Shown in pieces: positions 1 through 6,666 of a DNA stretch of 6,977 bases (its first letter is position 1; the number at the start of each line of letters is the position of its first letter). The notes under the pieces were generated by a model. That model was not told where the DNA came from and ran no database searches. It worked only from the letters and a program-made list of their open reading frames with translations. The position numbers and the translations under genes are program-made. Source of the DNA: Anaerolineae bacterium (GTDB taxonomy: Bacteria > Chloroflexota > Anaerolineae > JAADDB01); contig WGAA01000208.1 in NCBI GenBank assembly GCA_015489285.1, forward strand, positions 1 to 6,977, given 5' to 3'.

Positions 1-408
1 TCCACGCTGAGCGGGCTCGCCGAGTGGTGGCTTGCCCCTCTTCAGGACCGTTACCGGGAGATCCTCGAACTGCGTTACGGACGAGATAGGCGACCTCAGA
101 CCCTGGAGGCCATCGGTCAGCGATTGGGCGTGTCCCGCCAGCGCGTCCTCCAGCTCCTGCAGAAGATCCACAGGTACCTGAACGTGCCCGCGGTCCGACA
201 GCGCATCCGCCCCCTGGACGAGGAGATAAGGGCGTTGTTCAAGGAGCACGGGGGCACTTTGGACGAGGAGACGTTGGCTTCCTTCCTTTCGTCGAAGTAC
301 CCCGAAGCGTCCCCCGCTCTGGTTCACTGGTTCACCCGGATGTGGTTGGATGTGACGCCCTGGGTGACGAAGGAGGGGCCTTCCCGCTGGAAGCTCGATC
401 TCATATAA
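1..408 (+). CDS. Sigma-70 region-4-like helix-turn-helix protein, C-terminal part
   Basis: The reading frame is open from the first base of the window, so this is the last 135 residues of a longer protein whose start lies upstream. Visible residues 12-60 look like sigma-70 region 4: a helix with LQDRYREILELRYG, then a helix-turn-helix running TLEAIGQRLGVSRQRVLQLL, which matches the family pattern of TLEEIG-x-x-x-GVTRERVRQ. The following 75 residues (from about NVPAVRQRI to the end) form a second, probably helical domain that I do not recognise as any standard sigma region, with an acidic helix LDEEIRALF and a Trp-rich end. The protein is therefore more likely a sigma-like DNA-binding regulator than a housekeeping sigma factor. 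It ends 18 bases before gatB and is probably co-transcribed with it. An internal TTG at 124 falls in the middle of the helix-turn-helix and is not a plausible start. DNA binding is inferred; the target is unknown. Confidence 0.75.
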   Translation, partial: STLSGLAEWWLAPLQDRYREILELRYGRDRRPQTLEAIGQRLGVSRQRVLQLLQKIHRYLNVPAVRQRIRPLDEEIRALFKEHGGTLDEETLASFLSSKYPEASPALVHWFTRMWLDVTPWVTKEGPSRWKLDLI

Positions 409-414
409 ACACAC

Positions 415-421
415 GGAGAGG
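415..421 (+). promoter_or_regulatory. Ribosome binding site of gatB
   Basis: GGAGAGG lies 5 bases before the ATG at 427. The in-frame GTG at 421 overlaps this site and so is a poor start, which settles the start of gatB at 427. Confidence 0.7.
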
Positions 422-426
422 TGCTT

Positions 427-1863
427 ATGGCTCAAGAGTACGAGGTGATTATCGGCATGGAGGTCCATGCCCAATTGTTGACCCGCTCGAAGATGTTTTG
501 TAGCTGTAGCGCGGATTACGTGGATGCACCCCCCAACACGCACGTGTGTCCGGTGTGCATGGCCTTGCCGGGCGCGTTGCCGGTCATCAACAAGGCCGCG
601 GTGGAGGCAACGATTCGGACCGGCCTGGCCTTGAACTGCCGCATCGCGTCCTTTTCCGTGTTCGCCCGCAAGAACTACTTCTACCCGGATCTCCCCAAGG
701 GGTACCAAATTTCCCAGTACGAACTTCCGCTGACCACCGACGGTTGGGTGGAGATCGAGGACGACGCGGGCCATCCCAAACGGGTCCGCATTCGCCGCGC
801 CCACCTGGAGGAGGACACGGGGAAGCTGGTCCACATGGACGGGTACAGTCTCGTGGACTTGAACCGGGCCGGAGTTCCCCTGCTGGAAATCGTGACGGAG
901 GCGGACTTGCGCAGCGCGGATGAGGCGTATCGCTACTTGCGCAAGTTGCGCACGATTTTGCGCTACCTGGGCGTGAGTACCGCGGACATGGAGAAGGGAG
1001 CCATGCGGTGCGAGGCCAACCTCTCCGTCCGTCCCAAGGGCCAGAAGACCCTGGGCACGAAGGTGGAGATCAAGAACCTCAATTCCTTCAAGGCCGTACG
1101 GGACGCCATCGCTTACGAGGTGCAACGGCAGGTCCGCATCCTGGAGGAAGGCGGGACCATCGAGCAGGTGACGCTGGGATGGGACGCGAGCCGAGGACGG
1201 ACTTTTGTGCAGCGGACGAAGGAGGAGGCCCACGATTACCGCTACTTCCCCGAGCCCGACCTGCTCCCCCTCGAGGTGTCCCAGGAGTGGGTGGAAGCCC
1301 TCCGGGAGACGTTGCCCGAACTCCCCGACGCGAAGATGGACCGCTTCGTCCGGGAGTACGGGTTGAGCCGCAAGGAGGCCTGGATCGTGGTGGAGGAACA
1401 GGATGTGGCCCAATGGTATGAGGCCGCGGTCCGCGCGTACGGGGCCCCCCGCCAGGTGTACAACTGGCTGACAGGGGAGATCTTCCGCTACCTGAACGAG
1501 GCAAACGTGCCCATTGATGAGATTCGGGTGACCCCCGAGGGGCTGGCCGAGCTCCTCCGCCTGGTCGACGACGGGACGATTAACCGGAACACGGCGAAGA
1601 GCGTTCTCCAGGAGATGCTGGCCACGGGCAAGGATGCCCGTACCATCGTGGAGGAACAGGGGTTGGCCCAGGTGAGCGATGAGGCCGCGCTGGCGTCCAT
1701 TGTGGAGGAGATCCTCGCCGCCCATCCCGATGAGGTGCGCCGTTACCGCGCGGGGAAGAAGGGCCTGTTCGGCTGGTTTGTGGGACAGGTCATGCGGGCA
1801 ACCCGGGGGAAGGCGAACCCCGATCTGGTGCGCAAGTTGCTGCAGGAGCGGTTGAACGAATAA
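427..1863 (+). CDS. gatB: Aspartyl/glutamyl-tRNA(Asn/Gln) amidotransferase subunit B
   Basis: GatB is the tRNA-binding and kinase-like subunit of the cytosolic GatCAB complex. The complex converts misacylated Glu-tRNA(Gln) and/or Asp-tRNA(Asn) to the amide form using ATP and ammonia supplied by GatA. The 478-residue product has the usual family length. Family motifs run through the catalytic cradle: GMEVHAQL (10-17); a four-cysteine set C25, C27, C41 and C44 of the kind that binds zinc in GatB; RKNYFYPDLPKGYQISQY (81-98); RAHLEEDTGKL (125-135); LVDLNRAGVPLLEIVTE (142-158); VEIKNLNSFKAV (213-224); and EEAHDYRYFPEPDL (266-279). A helical region and the YqeY-like tRNA-binding tail follow, ending in KKGLFGWFVGQVMRATRGKA (444-463). 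The gene appears intact. It sits between a sigma-like gene and a patatin gene; gatA and gatC are not in the window and must be elsewhere or further upstream. The identification is secure; the Gln versus Asn specificity cannot be read from this gene. Confidence 0.97.
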   Translation: MAQEYEVIIGMEVHAQLLTRSKMFCSCSADYVDAPPNTHVCPVCMALPGALPVINKAAVEATIRTGLALNCRIASFSVFARKNYFYPDLPKGYQISQYELPLTTDGWVEIEDDAGHPKRVRIRRAHLEEDTGKLVHMDGYSLVDLNRAGVPLLEIVTEADLRSADEAYRYLRKLRTILRYLGVSTADMEKGAMRCEANLSVRPKGQKTLGTKVEIKNLNSFKAVRDAIAYEVQRQVRILEEGGTIEQVTLGWDASRGRTFVQRTKEEAHDYRYFPEPDLLPLEVSQEWVEALRETLPELPDAKMDRFVREYGLSRKEAWIVVEEQDVAQWYEAAVRAYGAPRQVYNWLTGEIFRYLNEANVPIDEIRVTPEGLAELLRLVDDGTINRNTAKSVLQEMLATGKDARTIVEEQGLAQVSDEAALASIVEEILAAHPDEVRRYRAGKKGLFGWFVGQVMRATRGKANPDLVRKLLQERLNE

Positions 1864-1874
1864 GGAGGCCGAAG

Positions 1875-2669
1875 ATGACAGAGGCGCAGAGGCCGCGGGT
1901 CGGTATTGCTTTCTCCGGAGGCGCGGTGCGGGGGTTCGCTCATCTGGGGGTGTGGGAGGAGCTCGCGTGTCGTGGGTTCACCCCGTGTTGTACCGCGGGG
2001 ACGAGTGCAGGGTCCATCGTTGCCGCGCTCATCGCGGCCCAGGTGCCCATCGACGCGATTTGGCGTAAGGCCGAGGAGATCAAGTGGCGCCGCATGTTGC
2101 ACGTGGTCCCGCCCACCCGGTTGGGGCTCTTCAGCTTGGACCCCCTGGCGGAGTTCCTGGAGGAGTTGATGGGTGGTCCCAAGACGTTCGACGAGTTGCC
2201 TCTCCCCTTTGCCTGTGTGGCCTTTGACCTGGAGCGGGAAGAGCCCGTCATCCTGCGGGAGGGCCCTGTTGCCAAGGCCGTTCAGGCCAGTTGTTCCGTG
2301 CCCGGAGTGTTTGCCCCCGTCGAGTGGGAAGGGCGCCTTCTGGTCGATGGCGGGGTCGTGCGCAACCTTCCCGTGGGCCTCCTCTTTGACCTGGGGGCCG
2401 AGCGCGCGGTGGCCGTGGATGTCATCCCCGCGCGGGGCACCCCCCATCGTCCCAAAACGCCCCTTGGGGTGGCTCTGGACGCGCTGTACAACATGATGCG
2501 GGTCAACCACGAGGGGGATCGGGCCGATGTGGTGATCACCCCCGATGTGCGCAGTTTTAGCTTCTACCGTATCGGACAGCGACATGCCCTGGCCCAACGC
2601 GGACGGGAAGCCGCGATCCGCGCCTGGGATGAGGTCGCACAACTCCTCACGGGAGCGAGGGAACCATGA
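1875..2669 (+). CDS. Patatin-like phospholipase (RssA/YchK-type)
   Basis: This is a serine hydrolase of the patatin family, which uses a Ser-Asp dyad to cleave acyl esters of lipids. All expected motifs are present in order in 264 residues: the glycine-rich oxyanion loop GGAVRG (15-20), the nucleophile elbow GTSAGS with Ser44, the conserved QASCSVPGVFAPV block (137-149), and DGG with catalytic Asp158 in LLVDGGVVRNLPV. There is no signal peptide or membrane segment, so it should be cytosolic or loosely membrane-associated, as in the short bacterial RssA/YchK-like group. The start is well fixed: GGAGG at 1864-1868, immediately after the first bases of the gatB stop codon, is 6 bases from the ATG. 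Its stop overlaps the next start as ATGA, implying translational coupling. The true substrate (phospholipid, lysolipid or another acyl ester) is unknown. Confidence 0.9.
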   Translation: MTEAQRPRVGIAFSGGAVRGFAHLGVWEELACRGFTPCCTAGTSAGSIVAALIAAQVPIDAIWRKAEEIKWRRMLHVVPPTRLGLFSLDPLAEFLEELMGGPKTFDELPLPFACVAFDLEREEPVILREGPVAKAVQASCSVPGVFAPVEWEGRLLVDGGVVRNLPVGLLFDLGAERAVAVDVIPARGTPHRPKTPLGVALDALYNMMRVNHEGDRADVVITPDVRSFSFYRIGQRHALAQRGREAAIRAWDEVAQLLTGAREP

Positions 2670-3859
2670 GCCCGGATTGTGCACGCGTTCTCCAAGACGC
2701 GCACGCTATGTACGATCGGCTGGTCGCCTGGCGCCGGGATCTGCACCGCCACCCGGAGCTCGGTTACGAGGAACACCGCACGTCCTCCCTGATCGCGGAA
2801 CACCTGTCCGACCTGGGCCTCCGGGTACAGCAGGGGGTCGCCCGGACGGGTGTCGTCGGCCTGCTGGAAGGGGGTCGAGAGGGGCCCACCCTCCTCCTCC
2901 GCTTCGACATGGATGCGTTGCCCGTGGAGGAGGAGAACGATGTGCCCTATCGGTCCGAATACCCGGGGCGTATGCACGCGTGTGGTCACGATGGGCATGT
3001 GGCCATCGGCCTGGCAACGGCCACCCTCCTCTCCCGCTACCGGGAAGAGGTGCCCGGCCGGGTGAAGTTCGTCTTCCAGCCCGCGGAGGAGGGGTTGGGG
3101 GGCGCGTTGCGCATGGTCCGGGAAGGAGTCCTGGAAAACCCCCGTCCGGACATGGCCTTTGGCCTCCACCTGTGGAACCCCATCCCCGTGGGGGATGTGG
3201 TCGTCCAGCCCGGCCCCCTCATGGCCGCGGCCGCGCGCTTCGATATCGATGTGGTGGGACGGGGAGGCCACGGAGCCCAGCCCCACCTGACCGTCGATGC
3301 CCTCGTCGCAGCGGCCCATATCGTCACCGGGTTGCAAACCATTGTCAGCCGCAATGTGGACCCCCTGGAAGCCCTGGTGCTCACGGTGGGGGAGTTGCAC
3401 GCGGGCTCCGCGTTCAACATCATCCCCGGTCAGGCCTCCATGCGGGGCACCCTGCGCACCTTCAGCATGAACACGATGCACATGGCCCAATCCCGCCTCC
3501 GCTCCCTGGCCGAGGGGATGGCCCAGGCGTACGGCGCGCGCGCGGACGTCCGTTCCGAGGTCATCTCTCCCCCGGTGGTCAACGATGAAGAGGCCACCGC
3601 GTTGGTGCGTCGCGTCGCCCGGTCCCTCTTGGGCGAGGAGCATGTGGTCACCATCAAGCCCGTCATGGTCTCCGAGGATATGGCCGAATTCCTTACCCGA
3701 GTGCCCGGATGCTTTTTCCTCGTGGGGGCCCGCAACGAGGAGAAAGGGATCGTCTACGGTCACCACCACCCCCGTTTCGACATCGATGAGGAGGCGTTGC
3801 CCATCGGGACCGCGTTGATGACGGGGATTGTGCTGGCAGCAGGAGGGAACGGATGCTGA
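2666..3859 (+). CDS. M20-family amidohydrolase (N-acyl-amino-acid/hippurate hydrolase type)
   Basis: This is a metal-dependent peptidase M20 subfamily D hydrolase, the group containing hippurate hydrolase, N-acetyl/acyl-amino-acid deacylases and IAA-amino-acid hydrolases. Evidence in 397 residues: the N-terminal signature WRRDLHRHPELGYEEHRTS (22-40); RFDMDALPVEE (79-89) in place of the usual RADMDALP; metal ligands C106 and H108 in MHACGHDGH; the catalytic/metal Glu pair E141-E142 in FQPAEEG; H168 in GLHLW; a dimerisation (lid) domain from about residue 185 beginning with the GRGGHGAQPH motif; and the C-terminal histidine cluster HHH (366-368) before PRFDIDEEAL. The length is normal and no key residue is missing. 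No signal peptide is seen, so it is cytosolic. It overlaps the patatin gene by 4 bases and the kinase gene by 7. GAGGG at 2657-2661 is a suitable ribosome site for the ATG at 2666; Met15 at 2708 is a possible but less supported start. Substrate prediction within M20D is unreliable from sequence. Confidence 0.93.
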   Translation: MSPDCARVLQDAHAMYDRLVAWRRDLHRHPELGYEEHRTSSLIAEHLSDLGLRVQQGVARTGVVGLLEGGREGPTLLLRFDMDALPVEEENDVPYRSEYPGRMHACGHDGHVAIGLATATLLSRYREEVPGRVKFVFQPAEEGLGGALRMVREGVLENPRPDMAFGLHLWNPIPVGDVVVQPGPLMAAAARFDIDVVGRGGHGAQPHLTVDALVAAAHIVTGLQTIVSRNVDPLEALVLTVGELHAGSAFNIIPGQASMRGTLRTFSMNTMHMAQSRLRSLAEGMAQAYGARADVRSEVISPPVVNDEEATALVRRVARSLLGEEHVVTIKPVMVSEDMAEFLTRVPGCFFLVGARNEEKGIVYGHHHPRFDIDEEALPIGTALMTGIVLAAGGNGC

Positions 3860-5460
3860 GTTACCCACTTCCCCAGTACCATTATCTCCTGGAGGTGACC
3901 CGTACACTGGCCTCCAGTTTGGACCTGCACGAGGTGTTGCAGCGGATCCTGGAGAGCGCGGCCCACATCCTTCAAGGACAGGTGGGGCTGCTGGCCTTGC
4001 GCAACCGCCAGGGGCAGTTGCAAGTGGTGGCCGCGTACGGGTTTCCCCGCACCCTCTTGCCCCGGTTCCGCCCCCTCCTGGAGGACATCCCTTACAGCCG
4101 CACGGATATGGGGTTCCGCCTTTCCCGGCAGGATGTGCTGGCCCGGCTGCGCCTCGTCTCCGAAGCCACTCAGCTGAATCTCCGCCAGGTCGTGGCCATT
4201 CCCCTGGCCCTGGAGGACGAGTTTTTGGGGATCATCTACATCTTCCGCACGTCGGATGAGCCCTTCACCCTGGAGGAGGAGTACCTCCTGCGCGCGTTTG
4301 CCGACCACGCGGCCATTGCCGTGCGGAACGCCCGCCTGTACACCGAACTCCAGCTGGAACGCAATCGCCTGCGCACCATCATCGAGAACAGCGCGGACGG
4401 CATCATGATCGTCGATGCCCGTTGCCGCATCGAGGTGATCAACCGGGCCCTCAGTCGCATGACCGGCTGGCCCCCGGAACGGGCCCGAGGCAAAACGGCC
4501 GGTACGGTCCTCCACCTGGAAAACGCAACGGCCCCCGATCCTTGTGAGGGACTGAAGCGAGGGGAGACGTTGAAGGAGCAGGTGTATCGGGAGGGGGATA
4601 TCATTCGGCCGGGTCACCCCCGCATCACCGTGGGGGTCACCTACACGCCCGTCTTCGACGAAGAGGGAAATCTGCAGTACATTATCATCAACGTCAACGA
4701 CATCACCCGCTTCCGCGAGGCCGAGGAGATGAAGTCCACCTTCATCTCCGTCATTTCCCACGAGCTCAAAACGCCGGTTGCCCTTATCAAGGGGTATGCG
4801 GCCACACTGCGGCGGGAGGACGTCCAGTGGGATGAGGAGACGATCCGGGAGGGGTTGGCCATCATTGAGGAGGAGGCGGACCGTCTCAACCAGCTGATCG
4901 ATAATCTGTTGGACGCGTCGCGCATCCAGGCCGGGGGCCTGAAGCTGGAGAAGGAGGAGGTCGATCTGCGGGATCTCATTCAGAAGGTCGTCAAGGGTTT
5001 CCGCGTTCAGACGGCTGCCCATAAAATAGTAATTGACGTTCCCGAGGACCTTCCCCCTGTGTGGGGGGACCGGGAGCGCATCCGACAGATTTTGTCCAAC
5101 TTGTTGAGCAACGCGGTCAAATATTCCCCCAAGGGGGGCGTCATTCGTGTGGGCGCCTGGGCTGAGGGGGATTACGTGACGGTGTACGTCGCGGACCAGG
5201 GGATCGGGATCCCCGAGGAGGAGCAGGCGCGCTTGTTCGACAAGTTCTATCGGGTGGATTCGAGTTTGCGGCGCCACACGAAAGGGGCCGGTCTGGGGTT
5301 GTACCTGGCCAAGGCGCTGGTGGAAGCTCATGGAGGACGCATTTGGGTCCACAGTCGACCGGGGGAGGGAGCGACGTTTTTCTTCACTTTGCCCATCGCC
5401 AAGGGCACGTCCACAGGACGCGAGGAGGGGGATTACAACGATAAAGGAGCGGAGGGATGA
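3853..5460 (+). CDS. Soluble GAF-PAS sensor histidine kinase
   Basis: This is the sensor half of a two-component system: it autophosphorylates on histidine with ATP and passes phosphate to the adjacent regulator. Domain order over 535 residues: GAF (about 10-165, ending in the typical AIAVRNARLYTEL); PAS (about 171-288, with ENSADGIMIVD near its start); HisKA with the H box SHELKTP and phospho-acceptor His303; and HATPase_c with N box around N416-N420 (SNLLSNAVKYS), G1 box DQGIGIP (448-454), F box LFDKFYRVD (461-469) and G2 box GAGLGLYLAK (478-487). The motif E304-L-K-T307 also suggests phosphatase activity on the regulator. No transmembrane segment is visible, so the signal is intracellular. 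The GAF domain contains no cysteine, so a covalently bound bilin is unlikely. AGGAGGG at 3841-3847, inside the previous gene, is 5 bases from the ATG. An 18-residue hydrophilic tail follows the kinase domain. The ligand is unknown. Confidence 0.95.
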   Translation: MLSYPLPQYHYLLEVTRTLASSLDLHEVLQRILESAAHILQGQVGLLALRNRQGQLQVVAAYGFPRTLLPRFRPLLEDIPYSRTDMGFRLSRQDVLARLRLVSEATQLNLRQVVAIPLALEDEFLGIIYIFRTSDEPFTLEEEYLLRAFADHAAIAVRNARLYTELQLERNRLRTIIENSADGIMIVDARCRIEVINRALSRMTGWPPERARGKTAGTVLHLENATAPDPCEGLKRGETLKEQVYREGDIIRPGHPRITVGVTYTPVFDEEGNLQYIIINVNDITRFREAEEMKSTFISVISHELKTPVALIKGYAATLRREDVQWDEETIREGLAIIEEEADRLNQLIDNLLDASRIQAGGLKLEKEEVDLRDLIQKVVKGFRVQTAAHKIVIDVPEDLPPVWGDRERIRQILSNLLSNAVKYSPKGGVIRVGAWAEGDYVTVYVADQGIGIPEEEQARLFDKFYRVDSSLRRHTKGAGLGLYLAKALVEAHGGRIWVHSRPGEGATFFFTLPIAKGTSTGREEGDYNDKGAEG

Positions 5461-6182
5461 AACGACGGCCTCTTATTCTGATCGTCGATGACGAGTCCCG
5501 CATGCGACGTTTTGTTCGCTTGAACCTGGAGACGGAGGGATTCGACGTCATCGAGGCGGAGAACGCGTTCGAAGCGTTGGAGAAGGTGCGTACGAAGATG
5601 CCCGATCTGGTCATCCTGGATGTGGCCATGCCGGATATGGACGGGTTTGAGGCGTTACAACGCATTCGGGAGATCTCCGACGTGCCGGTCATTATGCTGA
5701 CGGTCAAGGACGACGAGGAGGACCGCATCCGAGGTCTGGATTTGGGCGCGGATGATTACGTGACGAAGCCTTTCAGCCCGCGGGAGTTGGCCAGCCGGAT
5801 CCGGGCGGTGCTCCGCCGCGTGTCCCAGTCCGAGGAGCATTTACCCGATGTGGTGGAGGTGGATGACGATTTGAAGATTGATTTCGCCCGCCGTGAGGTC
5901 TGGGTGCGGGGCAAGCTGGTCAAACTCCGCCCCACAGAGTTCCGGCTGCTTTACCATCTGGTGAAGAACGCGGGGTGGATCCTGACTCACGAGCAGTTGC
6001 TCACGCGCGTGTGGGGCCCCGAGTACCGTGATGACAGTCACCTCTTGCGCCTGTACATCACCTATTTGCGCAAGAAGATCGAGCCCGATCCCGCCCATCC
6101 CAAGTACATTCTCACGGAGCGGGGTATCGGGTATCGCTTTGTGGATTTCAAGCGAAAACGGGAGGAGAAGGGGGAAAAGTAG
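5457..6182 (+). CDS. OmpR/PhoB-family response regulator
   Basis: This is a DNA-binding transcription factor activated by phosphorylation, almost certainly by the kinase it overlaps by 4 bases (ATGA). The receiver domain (residues 5-120) has the acidic pocket D11-D12, phospho-acceptor D55 in LVILDVAMPDMDG, switch residues T82 and Y101, and K104 in YVTKPFSPRE. The C-terminal winged helix (about 131-230) shows LRPTEFRLLYHLVKNAG, the recognition-helix region SHLLRLYITYLRKKIEP and the wing ERGIGYRF. The LLRLYITYLRKKIE form resembles the KdpE-like branch of the family, but the partner kinase is not KdpD-like, so a potassium role is not supported. The product is 241 residues, normal for the family, with a charged Lys/Glu-rich end. 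AAGGAG at 5444-5449, 7 bases from the ATG, is the better ribosome site; a second GGAGG at 5451-5455 is too close. Its target promoters are unknown. Confidence 0.96.
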   Translation: MKRRPLILIVDDESRMRRFVRLNLETEGFDVIEAENAFEALEKVRTKMPDLVILDVAMPDMDGFEALQRIREISDVPVIMLTVKDDEEDRIRGLDLGADDYVTKPFSPRELASRIRAVLRRVSQSEEHLPDVVEVDDDLKIDFARREVWVRGKLVKLRPTEFRLLYHLVKNAGWILTHEQLLTRVWGPEYRDDSHLLRLYITYLRKKIEPDPAHPKYILTERGIGYRFVDFKRKREEKGEK

Positions 6183-6210
6183 GTCGGCAGCTGGCTTTCC
6201 CCCTTCCCCT
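6163..6210 (+). repeat. Inverted repeat spanning the response-regulator stop codon
   Basis: GAAGGGGGAAA at 6167-6177 is the exact reverse complement of TTTCCCCCTTC at 6196-6206 (11 bp, 18-base loop). Past an A-C mismatch, AGG (6163-6165) pairs with CCT (6208-6210). The stem is strong but no T-run follows, so it is not a standard intrinsic terminator. It could attenuate read-through, protect the 3' end of the operon mRNA, or hide the stop region. The downstream arm overlaps the candidate -35 of the next gene. Confidence 0.6.
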
Positions 6211-6220
6211 GGGGTATACT
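6191..6220 (+). promoter_or_regulatory. Candidate promoter of the Trm112-like gene
   Basis: TATACT at 6215-6220 matches five of six bases of the consensus -10 box. The best -35 at suitable spacing is CTGGCT at 6191-6196 (18-base spacer), which matches only three of six bases. It lies in the only intergenic gap longer than 20 bases before 6541, 75 bases upstream of the next start. The -10 is good and the -35 weak, so this is tentative. Confidence 0.35.
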
Positions 6221-6294
6221 CCGGCTTGCCTGTGAACCTGTGGGCAAGTGGGGGAGTTGCCCCTTGTGGAATTCTTATCGTCTGGAGGAAGGTT

Positions 6295-6540
6295 ATGGCC
6301 ATCGCTCAGGAACTGTTGGAGATCTTGCGCTGTCCCGCGTGTGTGCGCAACGGTCCGGACGCGGGCATGCTCGATTTGGTGCGCGACGGCACGTGGTTGG
6401 TGTGTCGCGACTGCGGTCGGAAGTACCCCATCCGCGAGGACATCCCTGTGATGCTCATCGAGGAGGGGGATAAGTGGAAGGATGTGCCCGTGGACGAACT
6501 CCCCGACCCGGGTCCCCTGGTCCCGGAAAGTGAGGCGTGA
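6295..6540 (+). CDS. Trm112-like (UPF0434/YcaR-type) zinc-ribbon protein
   Basis: A small 81-residue cytosolic protein with two CxxC pairs, C13-P-A-C16 and C37-R-D-C40, spaced as in the Trm112 zinc fold. It has the family's opening LLEILRCPAC and the GRKYPIREDIPVMLIEE stretch (41-57) typical of bacterial UPF0434/YcaR proteins. Eukaryotic and archaeal Trm112 activate methyltransferases by binding them; whether bacterial homologues do the same is less certain and no methyltransferase partner is visible here. It is longer than the roughly 60-residue E. coli YcaR because of a Pro/acidic tail ending in GPLVPESEA. GGAGG at 6284-6288 is 6 bases from the ATG. The frame stays open upstream to 6028, but that part lies inside the regulator gene in another frame and is not coding. 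A 112-base gap with a hairpin and a candidate promoter suggests partly independent expression. Confidence 0.85.
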   Translation: MAIAQELLEILRCPACVRNGPDAGMLDLVRDGTWLVCRDCGRKYPIREDIPVMLIEEGDKWKDVPVDELPDPGPLVPESEA

Positions 6541-6544
6541 CGCG

Positions 6545-6573
6545 CCCGGGCCCGCGCGGGAGCTCCGCCCGGG
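6545..6573 (+). terminator. GC-rich hairpin just after the Trm112-like gene, possible terminator
   Basis: CCCGGGC (6545-6551) pairs with GCCCGGG (6567-6573) around a 15-base loop. A nested palindrome CCCGCGCGGG occupies 6551-6560 and would give an alternative fold. It begins 4 bases after the stop codon. No T-run follows, so termination is suggested by position and stability only. Confidence 0.3.
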
Positions 6574-6604
6574 GGTGAACGATACGGTAGTAAACCCTGT
6601 GCCC

Positions 6605-6646
6605 GTCCGGACTTCCGAAGCCCCGAAGCACTTCGGAAGTCCGGAC
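6605..6646. repeat. Perfect 16-bp inverted repeat with 10-base loop
   Basis: GTCCGGACTTCCGAAG at 6605-6620 is matched by its exact reverse complement at 6631-6646, separated by CCCCGAAGCA. Within the loop, GAAG can also pair with the first bases of the right arm, allowing a small alternative hairpin. Neither side carries a T-run, so it is not a standard terminator in either direction. The symmetry and the intergenic site resemble dispersed palindromic (REP-type) elements. It could also act as a bidirectional mRNA end or a protein-binding site. Confidence 0.85.
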
Positions 6647-6647
6647 C

Positions 6648-6657
6648 GACGATCGTC
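6648..6657. repeat. 10-bp perfect palindrome GACGATCGTC
   Basis: The palindrome begins 2 bases after the 16-bp inverted repeat and 10 bases before the first heptamer array, whose units also contain ACGAT. It could be a dimeric regulator site or simply part of the repeat cluster. Confidence 0.45.
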
Positions 6658-6666
6658 ATGAAAACA

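Noticed and set aside
1743..2684. Long minus-strand open frame (313 residues) opposite gatB and the patatin gene
   Set aside because: It is antisense to two clear genes and rich in Gly, His, Pro and Arg, as expected from the complement of GC-rich codons. No domain is recognisable.
2545..3588. Plus-strand 347-residue frame overlapping the patatin and amidohydrolase genes
   Set aside because: The composition is low-complexity Arg/Pro/Gly typical of an out-of-frame reading of GC-rich coding DNA, and it conflicts with the M20 gene that carries all metal ligands.
2564..5352. Two long minus-strand open frames (447 and 530 residues) opposite the amidohydrolase and kinase genes
   Set aside because: They mirror the codon bias of the plus-strand genes, whose motifs are unmistakable. 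Neither has a recognisable domain, so they are shadows despite their length.
5457..6182. KdpE potassium regulator
   Set aside because: The winged helix is KdpE-like in part, but the paired kinase lacks KdpD domains and no kdp transport genes are nearby.
6028..6294. N-terminal extension of the Trm112-like protein to a start at 6028
   Set aside because: The extension lies inside the regulator's winged-helix domain in another frame and has no family similarity. The ATG at 6295 has a good ribosome site and matches the family start.
6605..6646. Standard Rho-independent terminator
   Set aside because: The stem is strong but no T-run follows on either strand, so it is reported only as an inverted repeat.
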